Positions 8,427-16,739 of a stretch of 64,000 nucleotides of DNA are shown here, in pieces; position 1 is the stretch's first letter; every line of letters begins with the position of its first letter. Under the pieces are notes generated by a model. The model was not told where the DNA came from. It saw nothing but the letters and a program-made list of their open reading frames with translations, and did not search any database. Where the stretch lies: contig NZ_CP012159.1 in assembly GCF_001189295.1 (NCBI RefSeq), forward strand, positions 4,976,525 to 5,040,524, given 5' to 3'. The position numbers were made by a program, and so were the translations under genes. The stretch comes from Chondromyces crocatus (GTDB lineage: Bacteria; Myxococcota_A; Polyangia; Polyangiales; Polyangiaceae).

Positions 8427-8629
8427 CGCTGTGCTCGTGCCTTTCGCGTGAGGCTCGGAGCGCCGAACAGGAGCTGCCGTCGCCGTCCGAGAGCGCTGCG
8501 TCGTCCGCCTGAGTTGCTCGGGTTCCAGCGCGCAGCGGCACGCTCTCGACCCTGCGACTCGATGGACCGGCGTCACTCTGGCCGGCTCGGCCCTGTCCTG
8601 TTCGGTGCTCTTACGCCGTTGTCGGCTGT

Positions 8630-10741
8630 CTACTGGGGCGTGATTGAGGCCGCCGCGCCCTCCAGCACAGCGAGGACGCAGAACGAGAAATAGACATTCT
8701 CCATGCTATGGCCGGTCTTGTCGAAGAAATTGGCGTGGTACTGCACGGTCACCGTGTTCCCGCTGATGGTCCAGCTCACGTTGTAGCTGGAGTTCTGGAC
8801 ATCATGATCCGCCCCGCCGTTGTAATTGGCATGAACCTCCGTGGTCACCACGAGCGCGGTGGCGACGGGCTGGCTGAACGTGACGTCGACATTGCTGCTC
8901 CAGTTGTTGCTACTGCCGGCCTGGAAGGTGTTCGTCCTCTGTACCTTCGAGATCTGAAAGGGGAACAGCCCTGTCGCAGGCTGACCAGGCGCCAGCCTGA
9001 AGGCGCCGTTCACGTCCAGCGTCGCCGCTGGGGTCGTGGTGCCAATGCCGACTTTGCCATCGGGCGTCAGCGTCATCTGTGCGGCGCCACCGCCCGCAAA
9101 GAAGGCGAGATTGTGGTTCGACTTCGTCCCGATCCAGCCCATGTTTTCCCCGACCCAGGTCGCCAGCTCGATGGCTCCGGCCTTGTGCGCGATGCCATAC
9201 TGCCCGTCGGACGTCTGGACCGTGAGCGGGTAGGCCGGGTTCGTCGTGCCGATACCGACATTTCCCCCGTTGACGAGGGCATTCCCGCGGAGGTCGAGCG
9301 GTGCCTGGGGGCTCGTCGTGCCGATACCGACATTTCCCCCGTTGAAGAGGGCACCTCCATGCACGTCCAGCGACGCCGCAGGAGAGGTCGTGCCAATGCC
9401 GAGCTTCATGCTGATGAGGGCATTGCCGGAGACGTCCAGGGGGGCTTGAGGCGTCACTTTGCCGATACCGACATTCCCCCCGGTGACGATGGCATTCCCA
9501 TGGACGTCCAGGCTCGCTTGAGGGGTCGTCGTGCCGATACCGACATACCCCTCGTTGACGAGGGTATGGCCACGGACGTCCAGCGCTGTCTGCGAACTTT
9601 TTGTACCGATCCCGACCTTGTCGAGCAAGTCGCCCGTGTAATGCATGGGCAGCTTCTGGATCTGTACCGGGATCAGCCCGTCCGGGAAGCCCGGGATGCT
9701 GAGATACCGGAGCTGCAAGGGCGTCCCTCCCGTCGCGTGCCCGGTCACGAGGTTCGACAGGGTGATCTCCAGGACGCCTCGGGCCTTCAAGACCGTATTG
9801 GTGGTGGTGATCGTCCAGCTCGCGCCCGTTCCATCGGCCCGCGCATTCCCCGCGGTGAAGCCAGACGTCACGCTGGCCTTGATGGCTTCGAGCTGTGCTT
9901 GCGTCGCCAGTGCCCAGCGATCTCCGGTCGACTGACTCCCGTCCAGGTAAACGACGAACTGGGTGGTCTTCGGATCGAGCGGGATGTCCGCAAGCCCCAG
10001 GTTGACGATCCGCAGAATCAACGAGTTCTGCGTCGTACCGTCATTGATGACGATGTTCGGCGTCTCGAAGGAGACGTAGAGCGTCGGCGTCTGCGCGCCC
10101 TGACCGGTACCGGAAGTCACGATGTTCACGTTCAAGGTCTCGCTGGGTAGGTAGTTCATGGTCTGAATGATGGGTGCATTGCCAGGATCCGCCGCGCTGT
10201 CGGGATGGGACACGACGCGCACGTAATTCGAGGGGTCACTGGCATCATCGACCCACCCTTGGTCATTCCAGGAGAACTGCACCACGTCCGGCCGTGCCCC
10301 ATTTGTGGACGTCGCGCCGAAGTTCTGCAGCGCCACCACCTGCACGTGGGCGGCGCTGTCGACGACGATGGGAGATTGCCCGGTATAGAGGACGTAAACG
10401 CAGATGCCGCCGTTGGCGCTCTCTTTCGATTGCGGATCCACGTAGAGAGACCAGCTGGCCGTGTCGCCCGCCGTGATGCCCTCGGGCGCGGCGAGTGAGC
10501 CGGACGAGAAGAGCAGATAGAAATGATAGTTCGTGCTGCTCGCCTTCTGGCCCTGCGTGGCGGCGCTGGTCTGGAGCTGCACCGTGTTCTTGTCGTCCAG
10601 GGTCGCCAGCCTGACCTCGATGGTGTCCGTCGCTTGCGGCTGGTCGTCGATGTAGACCAGGTTCGTCAGAAACTGGCCTTGCACCTGTGCAGGGATCGTC
10701 AGCGTGACGTTGTTGATGTCGATGGGATCGTCGGCTGCCAT
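8630..10741 (-). CDS. Fibre-like protein with GIGT repeats, cassette gene 2
   Basis: A 703-residue protein in three parts. Residues 1 to about 385 form a beta-rich domain. Then come about seven copies of a repeat with pattern VGIGTTxPxAxLDVxGNAxVNGG, the first five nearly contiguous at 24 residues each. A C-terminal beta domain of about 130 residues follows (FQISKVQRTNTF...VTVQYHANFFDKTGHSMENV). Such GIGT repeats are typical of trimeric fibre stalks and tail-fibre-like adhesins, so this could be the binding fibre of the cluster. No signal peptide or phage tail-fibre chaperone is present. It starts 9 bp after gene 1 with GAGGAAAG overlapping that gene's stop, showing translational coupling. 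Target unknown; fibre function is inferred from the repeats. Confidence 0.85.
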   Translation of the reverse strand: MAADDPIDINNVTLTIPAQVQGQFLTNLVYIDDQPQATDTIEVRLATLDDKNTVQLQTSAATQGQKASSTNYHFYLLFSSGSLAAPEGITAGDTASWSLYVDPQSKESANGGICVYVLYTGQSPIVVDSAAHVQVVALQNFGATSTNGARPDVVQFSWNDQGWVDDASDPSNYVRVVSHPDSAADPGNAPIIQTMNYLPSETLNVNIVTSGTGQGAQTPTLYVSFETPNIVINDGTTQNSLILRIVNLGLADIPLDPKTTQFVVYLDGSQSTGDRWALATQAQLEAIKASVTSGFTAGNARADGTGASWTITTTNTVLKARGVLEITLSNLVTGHATGGTPLQLRYLSIPGFPDGLIPVQIQKLPMHYTGDLLDKVGIGTKSSQTALDVRGHTLVNEGYVGIGTTTPQASLDVHGNAIVTGGNVGIGKVTPQAPLDVSGNALISMKLGIGTTSPAASLDVHGGALFNGGNVGIGTTSPQAPLDLRGNALVNGGNVGIGTTNPAYPLTVQTSDGQYGIAHKAGAIELATWVGENMGWIGTKSNHNLAFFAGGGAAQMTLTPDGKVGIGTTTPAATLDVNGAFRLAPGQPATGLFPFQISKVQRTNTFQAGSSNNWSSNVDVTFSQPVATALVVTTEVHANYNGGADHDVQNSSYNVSWTISGNTVTVQYHANFFDKTGHSMENVYFSFCVLAVLEGAAASITPQ
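9240..9620 (-). repeat. 72-bp coding tandem repeat (fibre stalk)
   Basis: Five successive units of about 72 bp each encode one 24-residue GIGT repeat. The plus strand shows recurring GTCGTGCCGATACCGACATT strings near 9244, 9318 and 9528 and related variants. Two further diverged GIGT units lie at about 9020-9050 and near 9230. High nucleotide identity between units suggests recent duplication or gene conversion. Confidence 0.75.
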
Positions 10742-10744
10742 GAT

Positions 10745-10752
10745 CTTTCCTC
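10745..10752 (-). promoter_or_regulatory. Ribosome binding site coupling cassette genes 1 and 2
   Basis: GAGGAAAG on the minus strand overlaps the TGA stop of the 1364-residue protein (10751-10753) and sits 3 bases from the ATG at 10741. The close fit argues that gene 2 is translated by ribosomes finishing gene 1. Confidence 0.7.
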
Positions 10753-13700
10753 ACGCCTCGCTGGTGTCACTGGTGTCACTGGCGTCGCTGGTCGGGGCGA
10801 GCTCGAGCCAGCCCTCGCAGAGGAGCTGCTCCCCCGCGAAGCGCGCCGTGGTGTCCACAGGGGCAAACCCCGTGGAGGTCGTCCACTGTCCCCCGCTCTG
10901 TTCGAGCCACGACCACGCGTACCCTCCCTCCGTCGGCACTTGCAGTTCGAGCTGCCGTGTCTCCGGCGGCTGCTCGTACATCGCTCGCGTCGTGAGCAGA
11001 GGCGCCGACAGGAAGGTCACCGTGAGCACCTGGAGGGCCGCGGCGTACTGGTCCGAGGGGATGGAGAGGGCCTTCGTCGGGAGGATGCCGCTCGTCGCGT
11101 GGACCTTGCCGCGTGGATCCAGGAGCATGGCCACGGTCAGCGCGTCCGCCGAGGCGGACAGCGGGATGTTCACCGGGGCGTCCTTCACGGTGACGATGCT
11201 CCGGGGGTCGCCAGTCGTCGCCGGGAGGCCCGGTGCGTCGCTCTGCGTCGAATAGAAGACGTCGCCCGCGTAGGAGCCGTCGTCATTCTCCTTCCAGTAG
11301 CCCGCGAGGCCATCGTTGTACTGGCCGCACTCGCCGATGCGGATCGGGAAGAGCACCTTGTCGAAGTCGTGCGTCCACGGCGTGGGGCTCGTCTGGAGGG
11401 TCGTCGGGTCGTGGGCGTCGTAGCCGGCGACGCTGGCCTTGTAGGCCGTCAGGCTCTCGTCGCGCGCGGGCAACCCCTTCAGTTCCAGCTTCAGCTTGGC
11501 GCGCACCAGGGCGAGCGGACGCCCGACGAGCAGGGCCATGGCCTTGTGCTGCGCGAAGTCCTCCGGGTCGCTGTTCTCGAGCGCATTGCCCAGCGTGAGG
11601 AGGAGCGCGCGAAGGAAGGAGGTGTCCGCCGACGCGCTCTTCGTCAGGTAGGTGACCATGCTGCGGAGGTGCGGGTTCGCGATGTCCGCGACGCTGACCG
11701 GCGTCGCCCGCCCCGGCGCCGACGACCAGTGCCCCTCCTGGTCCACGACCCCGAGCGTGGCACCGTCGGCGTCGTAGATCATCAAGCTGCTGTCGAGGTG
11801 GTTGGGGAGCACCCAGCCACAGACGGGGGTCGTGGCCGGATGGGCGTTCATCTCCACGTCGTCGTCGGGGCCCACCGGCTCACCCGAGAGCCACCGGAAC
11901 GAGAGGCGCGCGGGTTGCGTGAGCCGCGGTGGCAGCCGGAACATGCAGTCGGTTCCTGCCAGGCTGGTGGGCATGAGCTGCGTCGAGGTGGCGTTCGTCG
12001 GCGCGAGCCCGGTGTCGAAGATCGGGTTCACCTGGCCGAAGGCGTCCACGACCCACAGCCGGGCGAGCTTCGCCTGGCCGCTCCGGATGGGCGTGAAGTC
12101 ACTCATGGGCAGCGGCCCGGTGAGCAGGGGGGCGCGCACCGTCCCGTTCACCTGCGTCGTTACCTGGAGGAGGTCTTCGTTCGTGGTCGTGGGGTCGGCG
12201 ATCTCGAGCTGCATGGTCCCCCGGTTGGCCGTGCAGAGCGTGTCGTTGAACCCACCGAAGGCCTGCGACAGACAAGGCATGCGCGCGACCATCGAATGGG
12301 CGCGGAGCGCGGTCACGATGGGGTCGGTCGCGCTGGTCGGCTGGTAGGCCGCGAGGATCGCATCCGCCGACTGATCCAGGAGGCTCATGGCTTCCTCGGT
12401 GTTCAGCCCGTTGAACTCGTCGTCATAGGGCGCGGGCAGCGAGGCGTGCTCACGGGTGATGAGGTTCGCGATCCAGCGCTGGAGCTGCCCCGGGGCGTGG
12501 GGGCTCAGGATGCCGAAGCCCGCGTAGGGCCGCTCGTCCGAGGCGGCGCGCTGGGGGGTCGTGGGCGCGAGATCCGACTGGTCTCTGGGGAGGGTGTACT
12601 GGCTCGTGATGTAGTCGGCCGGGTAGTTCGCGTCCGGCATGGTGTCGGGGAAGAACTCCATGTTCCACACGGCCAGCACGGGGTTCCAGGGCTGCGCGGT
12701 CCAGGTGGTGAAGCCGGGCGCATCCCCGCCCGCCGAGGGGGACGCGGCGTCCATCACCCCCCGGATCTGCTGGAGGAGCGCCGCGTTCGTGGGCAGGCTC
12801 GACAGGCTGTCGTCTGCGACGTCCGGCAGGTGCTGGCAATGCAAGTACCCGTCGTCGCTCGAATCACCGTCGCAGCCATGGCGCAGGGTGGTTCGAATGG
12901 CATCGCCGACCAGGAGCAGCGTGGGCTCGTTGGGCTGCCAGTAGCGCGGCTGCGGGACCGCGATGAGCACGTAGCCGGACGCTTCCCTGGCGAGCGTCTC
13001 CCGCAAGCTGGCGATGGCCGTGATGAGCTGCGAGGCGAGCTGGGAAGGGTCCGGAGGGATGACCAGGTTCATGACCCCACGCGCGACGGTGACCTGGTAG
13101 GTCAGGTCGCCGTCCGGGATCGTCCAGACCTTGCCCTCCTGGGTCGCTCCGGTCTGCTCGTTGATGGCCTTTGCGTTCGCGCCCCACGTGCGGCCGCAGT
13201 TCTCGATCTCGCTGCGCCACGCGGCGTTGCTGTGCAGCAGCGAGCCATCGTTCAGGGGCGGTACGTAGTACTGGCCGTAGTATTTGCTCCGGGCCGAGAC
13301 GATGCTGAAGACGATCGCTTCGGGCGTGGCGACCATCTTCTGGTTCGCGCCATCCCAGCTCCACTGGATGAACCCGGTGCTGGTGATGAGCGTCCGCAGC
13401 GGGGAAAGCCCGGTGCCGATGAGGCTCTCCAGCGCATTGCTGTGGTTCACGCTCGGCTCTGTCTGCGTGGATTCGAGCTGGACCCAGTCGCGGAAGAGGC
13501 GCCCGCTCATGGAGGCGATCTCGTCCTGGGTCCGGTTGTACCTCTCCTGGAGTGCGTTCAACTGATTGAGCTGATGGGCGAGGTCGTCGGGGAGGGTGAC
13601 CTGGGTCTGGATCTTCCTGCTCTCCCCCTGTCTCTGATTGGCGGGGCGAATCGACCAGGCGAAGCCCCCCGCTTGCGAGGTGAACCCCTTCTGGTGGCGC

Positions 13701-14845
13701 GCTTCGAGAAACTTTGCCACCTGATCGAGCCGCTGGGTGGAGAGGGCGTCGACGTATTCGAGCGCTTCGAGCTGCTGCTCGAAGAGGGGCGTCCTGGTGG
13801 TGTCGGTGGTGCCGTCGGTGGTGGCGAGCTGCTTGGCCAGGTACGCCGAGAGCGCCTCGGTCCCCGAGTTCGCGAGCGAGACGTCGAGCTTCTTGCCCGT
13901 CGCGGCCGGGTTCACCGCGGTCGCGTCCGTGGTGCCGAACGTCATGCGTGAATAAAGGACCGTGCGGTCCGGGAAGGCGTCGTCGCCGACGTCCACCGAC
14001 CAGGCGTAATCGTTCTGCAGATCCTCCAGGAGCATCGAGGGATCGGACTCCCTGGCACGCCAGATCCCCATGAAATCCTGGGTGAGATCGCCGTAGAACC
14101 CGATGACCTCGTACGACAGGCCAGCCAGGTTCGTGGTGTCCACGGTGGTGTCGTGGAAGCCGAAGACGCTGTGGGAGTTCGGATAGAACGCTGCGAAGGA
14201 CGCCTTCACGTGGTCGAGTTTGTCGACCCACGGGGTGGTGCCCACGGCCGTGAGGGCCATCGGATCGGCGCCCACCTCGAACTGGCCGAGGTACTCGCCG
14301 CTGCCGTTCGGCGACCACGCGGAGGCCTCCACGGCCCGCCCCATGTGTCGGAAGGGCTGATACGGCCCCTGGTCCGGGTCGATGCACGGGAACTGCACCG
14401 CGATGGTGTCGGGGGGCGGGTTCTGGAAGGAGAGATCCGGGTAGAGGTAGTCGCTCTCGACGACCCACTGGGCCTCGATCGTCGCGTCGTTGCGCACGCG
14501 GTTGACGAGCCAGCGGTTGGGAACGATCGGGAACAGGCGTCGTCCCGCGTCGTCACCCACCTTGCTGTTCGTCAGCGCGTCGGGCAGGGCCCAGTGCAGG
14601 TGGATGCCCGCGGTGATGGTGAGCTTCGCGTTGTCGAAAGGCGCCGTCAGGACGAGGTCGGCGATGCTGGGGGTCGTGCTGTTCGGCTGGTCGTGCGTCG
14701 AGACCTTCTGGGTCTGTGGGTCGGTCGTGTTGTACGTGAACGGCAGCTTCGTGAAGTCGACCAGCGGCGCGTGGAGGTCTCTGGTTTCGCCTCGGGGTAC
14801 GACGAGGGCATCCAGATGCATGGGGACGAGCAGGACGGAGGGCAT
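10751..14845 (-). CDS. Very large conserved hypothetical protein, cassette gene 1
   Basis: A 1364-residue soluble protein beginning MPSVLLVPMHLDALVVPRGE, first gene of the minus-strand cluster, with AGAGG shortly before the ATG. Near the N-terminus it has GIHLHWALPDAL (residues 80-91) and FPIVPNRWLV (105-114), strings I recall from unnamed large proteins in varied bacteria. A central helical part contains a likely coiled coil around LNQLNALQERYNRTQDEIA. Later parts alternate beta-rich stretches with Ala-rich helices. No signal peptide, membrane span, nucleotide-binding or protease motif is seen. Its size and position suggest the core or scaffold of whatever the four genes build, but this is inference. 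A 1142-codon open frame on the opposite strand lies inside it and is treated as a shadow. Confidence 0.85.
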   Translation of the reverse strand: MPSVLLVPMHLDALVVPRGETRDLHAPLVDFTKLPFTYNTTDPQTQKVSTHDQPNSTTPSIADLVLTAPFDNAKLTITAGIHLHWALPDALTNSKVGDDAGRRLFPIVPNRWLVNRVRNDATIEAQWVVESDYLYPDLSFQNPPPDTIAVQFPCIDPDQGPYQPFRHMGRAVEASAWSPNGSGEYLGQFEVGADPMALTAVGTTPWVDKLDHVKASFAAFYPNSHSVFGFHDTTVDTTNLAGLSYEVIGFYGDLTQDFMGIWRARESDPSMLLEDLQNDYAWSVDVGDDAFPDRTVLYSRMTFGTTDATAVNPAATGKKLDVSLANSGTEALSAYLAKQLATTDGTTDTTRTPLFEQQLEALEYVDALSTQRLDQVAKFLEARHQKGFTSQAGGFAWSIRPANQRQGESRKIQTQVTLPDDLAHQLNQLNALQERYNRTQDEIASMSGRLFRDWVQLESTQTEPSVNHSNALESLIGTGLSPLRTLITSTGFIQWSWDGANQKMVATPEAIVFSIVSARSKYYGQYYVPPLNDGSLLHSNAAWRSEIENCGRTWGANAKAINEQTGATQEGKVWTIPDGDLTYQVTVARGVMNLVIPPDPSQLASQLITAIASLRETLAREASGYVLIAVPQPRYWQPNEPTLLLVGDAIRTTLRHGCDGDSSDDGYLHCQHLPDVADDSLSSLPTNAALLQQIRGVMDAASPSAGGDAPGFTTWTAQPWNPVLAVWNMEFFPDTMPDANYPADYITSQYTLPRDQSDLAPTTPQRAASDERPYAGFGILSPHAPGQLQRWIANLITREHASLPAPYDDEFNGLNTEEAMSLLDQSADAILAAYQPTSATDPIVTALRAHSMVARMPCLSQAFGGFNDTLCTANRGTMQLEIADPTTTNEDLLQVTTQVNGTVRAPLLTGPLPMSDFTPIRSGQAKLARLWVVDAFGQVNPIFDTGLAPTNATSTQLMPTSLAGTDCMFRLPPRLTQPARLSFRWLSGEPVGPDDDVEMNAHPATTPVCGWVLPNHLDSSLMIYDADGATLGVVDQEGHWSSAPGRATPVSVADIANPHLRSMVTYLTKSASADTSFLRALLLTLGNALENSDPEDFAQHKAMALLVGRPLALVRAKLKLELKGLPARDESLTAYKASVAGYDAHDPTTLQTSPTPWTHDFDKVLFPIRIGECGQYNDGLAGYWKENDDGSYAGDVFYSTQSDAPGLPATTGDPRSIVTVKDAPVNIPLSASADALTVAMLLDPRGKVHATSGILPTKALSIPSDQYAAALQVLTVTFLSAPLLTTRAMYEQPPETRQLELQVPTEGGYAWSWLEQSGGQWTTSTGFAPVDTTARFAGEQLLCEGWLELAPTSDASDTSDTSEA

Positions 14846-15062
14846 GGACCTCTACCTCGGGGGGCACGGGCGCGCGCACGGAAGGCACGTCGTCCTTCCG
14901 CCCGGCGCGAATCACTTTCCCGCCCTACCGCAACTCGTGTGCCTGCTCGAAGATGGCTTCACGCGGGCGGTGCACTGTTGCGTGCCCCTCTCTCCACGTC
15001 GCCCGAGAGCGCGTTTCCGCGGCGTTCTGCGCTCGAACGCCAGCGTAACGAGGCGATCCCGG

Positions 15063-15113
15063 GGTGTTACGGTGAAACACCGGGGCTGTTACAGTTACAT
15101 CTGTCTGTGACAG
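15063..15113. promoter_or_regulatory. Three consecutive inverted repeats upstream of the four-gene cluster
   Basis: Within 51 bp lie GGTGTT-7-AACACC (15063-15081), CTGTTACAG (15086-15094) and CTGTC-TGT-GACAG (15101-15113). They are about 220 bp ahead of the first cassette gene, in a stretch (14846-15112) with no gene. The density of perfect dyads suggests operator sites for a dimeric repressor or activator. The last one touches the degraded propeller fragment, so part of the symmetry could be fortuitous. No clear -35/-10 pair was identified. Confidence 0.4.
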
Positions 15114-15215
15114 TGGCTTGTCCCACGCTCAGCCGTTCCCGCATCCGGGCGACGACGACCCCATTGACGGCCGTGAGTACGAGGGGGGGGCTGCCGGGAG
15201 GGGATCGCGGTGCAT
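15113..15215 (-). pseudogene. Frameshifted duplicate of the 5' end of the propeller gene
   Basis: Reading from an ATG at 15215 gives MHRDPLPAAP, matching MYRDPPSDAP of the gene at 15334-15822. A run of eight G (plus strand, 15183-15190) is two bases longer than in the intact copy and breaks the frame. In the shifted frame the match resumes with VLTAVNGVVVA and RERLSVGQ. Upstream DNA is duplicated too: 15149-15264 corresponds to 15758-15871. This is a truncated tandem duplicate inactivated at the poly-G tract. Confidence 0.75.
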
Positions 15216-15333
15216 GCGCGTGACCGTGGTTGCCCGGGGGAGGGGAGCGCCAGGCGCGAGGAGGGGCGTGGGGCGCTTCTGGAGGGGTTGCGGCTCTGTG
15301 GGATGGCCTTCCGCGTCGTCGCCGTCGGGGGGC

Positions 15334-15822
15334 TCAGCGATGAGCCACCAGCGCGGTATGGCCGGGCAGGGCGAGGGACACAGGCCTCACGACGTCGCTC
15401 CCATCGAGTCCGCGGAGAGGCTGTTGCCACTGGAGGGTGCCATTCAGGAGCGAGAAGGCGAAGAGCTGCGTTCCCTGCGTGACCAGCACCTGGCCCCCAC
15501 TCACGAGGAGCGTGGCGGTGTAGAGGCCGATGCCTTTCTCGCCGACGGCATCACAGGTCCAGAGACGACCGCCCGTCAGGTAGTCGAGGCAGTTGACCTC
15601 GGCTGCGGCCGTCCAGCTCAACATCGCTGTGCGGACCTCCTTGGCGCTGACGCTGACCACGCGCTGACCTTCCACGACGCAGAGGGTAGGCGCATGCTCG
15701 ACGCCCTGGAGCGTGGCCTGGAAGCGCCACACCTGCCGACCGGACAGGCGGTCGTAGGCGACGACCACGCCATTGATGGCCGTGAGCACGAGGGGGGCGT
15801 CAGAAGGAGGGTCGCGGTACAT
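15334..15822 (-). CDS. Small PQQ-type beta-propeller repeat protein
   Basis: A 162-residue protein with repeats typical of PQQ/YVTN-like propeller blades: VVAYDRLSGRQVWRFQA, LDYLTGGRLWTCD and LFAFSLLNGTLQWQQP, each with the G-x-x-x-W pattern. Full propellers need six to eight blades, so this protein carries only about three. It may be a fragment, may oligomerise, or may be a truncated gene. There is no signal peptide. A decayed duplicate of its start lies just downstream at 15113-15215. The unknown gene at 15968-16336 lies upstream in the same direction (145-bp gap) and may be co-transcribed. The opposite-strand frame 15118-16266 is a shadow. Confidence 0.65.
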   Translation of the reverse strand: MYRDPPSDAPLVLTAINGVVVAYDRLSGRQVWRFQATLQGVEHAPTLCVVEGQRVVSVSAKEVRTAMLSWTAAAEVNCLDYLTGGRLWTCDAVGEKGIGLYTATLLVSGGQVLVTQGTQLFAFSLLNGTLQWQQPLRGLDGSDVVRPVSLALPGHTALVAHR

Positions 15823-15967
15823 GCGCGCGACCGTAGTTGCCAGGGAAGGGGAGCGCCAGGCGCGAAGGAGGCGCCGGGCGCCGGGTCCGTCGCGCTGGCG
15901 CGCAGCTGGCTCCCACGGCCTGGGCTGGATGGATGGGGGAGTCCCGTGCAGGGCGGGTCGAGCGTCT

Positions 15968-16336
15968 TCAGCCCCAGAACACGTAGCAACTCACGCCATG
16001 GCGGGCCACGACGCCGGGCAGAACCCCGGCTGTCCCTCCCCAGGCAACGTCATTGGGGAGCCGTGGATTCTTCCTGTAGAAGATGCCATCGCCCCCATTC
16101 TCGCTGCTGTCGAGCACGACGATATAGGTGTCCGGCCCGAGCCTCTCGTCGAGCAACCGCACCACCTCCTCGCGGAATGCGGTCAGCGTGTTCGTCTCCG
16201 ACGCTGCTCGATACAGTATCCAGTAGAGATCATTGCCCGTCAGCGAGCCGTAATTCTTCGGCGTGAAGAATTGCTCGCGCGTGATGGCCTTGATCTCTTC
16301 CGGAATGGAACCTTTGGTGTGCTTGGTGGCGCTCAT
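15968..16336 (-). CDS. Hypothetical protein
   Basis: A 122-residue soluble protein starting MSATKHTKGSIPEEIKAITR, with GATAGAGG upstream of the ATG at 16336; the frame extends to 16489, but that part lacks protein-like pattern. It contains LTGNDLYWILYRA, EEVVRLLDERLGPDTYIVVLD and GTAGVLPGVVARHGVSCYVF, a mixed alpha/beta composition. I recognise no family or active-site motif. It probably shares a transcript with the propeller gene downstream. Its codon use is less extreme in G+C than its neighbours, in keeping with accessory origin. Confidence 0.55.
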   Translation of the reverse strand: MSATKHTKGSIPEEIKAITREQFFTPKNYGSLTGNDLYWILYRAASETNTLTAFREEVVRLLDERLGPDTYIVVLDSSENGGDGIFYRKNPRLPNDVAWGGTAGVLPGVVARHGVSCYVFWG

Positions 16337-16739
16337 GTGGACCTCTATCCTTGCGTGCTCATTCGAGCCAATGAAGCAATCACCACCAACCACAGAGCTT
16401 CCTGGGGCACGTGGGCATTGCGAGTTGAATCCCCTGCGAACCAGCGTCGGCAGGGAACGCGTCTCGTCAATGCAAGACAGACGCCACATCAGAAGACTTT
16501 CCGAGGATTCCCTCTTCTCGGCGTCCGGTCCGGCGAAGGGCTGGTTTTCAGGGCTGTTTCAGCTCTGGCGAGATCCCGGCGGACGGCGCGCGGACCCTGC
16601 GCAGATGCGCGGGTGATGCTCCGAGGTCGCGGCCTGTTGTCCTCATGTGCTGCTGGAATGCCTCACCATAACCTTCAGGAATGCCTCACGCGGTCATGCC
16701 GATCTCCGGTGCGGCCACATGAGGCAACAGAGCAAAAGC
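16337..16739. other. Intergenic region
   Basis: About 400 bp between the hypothetical gene (minus) and the end of the ATPase gene (minus). It holds the leader of the former and probably the terminator region of the latter. The string ATGCCTCAC occurs twice (near 16657 and 16681), forming a short direct repeat. No convincing gene or hairpin-plus-T-tract was found. Confidence 0.5.

Noticed and set aside
10523-13951. An 1142-codon open frame on the plus strand
   Set aside because: It is antisense to the 1364-residue cassette protein, is dominated by Arg/Val/Gly/Glu codons from G+C bias, and shows no hydrophobic core pattern or motif. The minus-strand frame has a good ribosome site and operon spacing.
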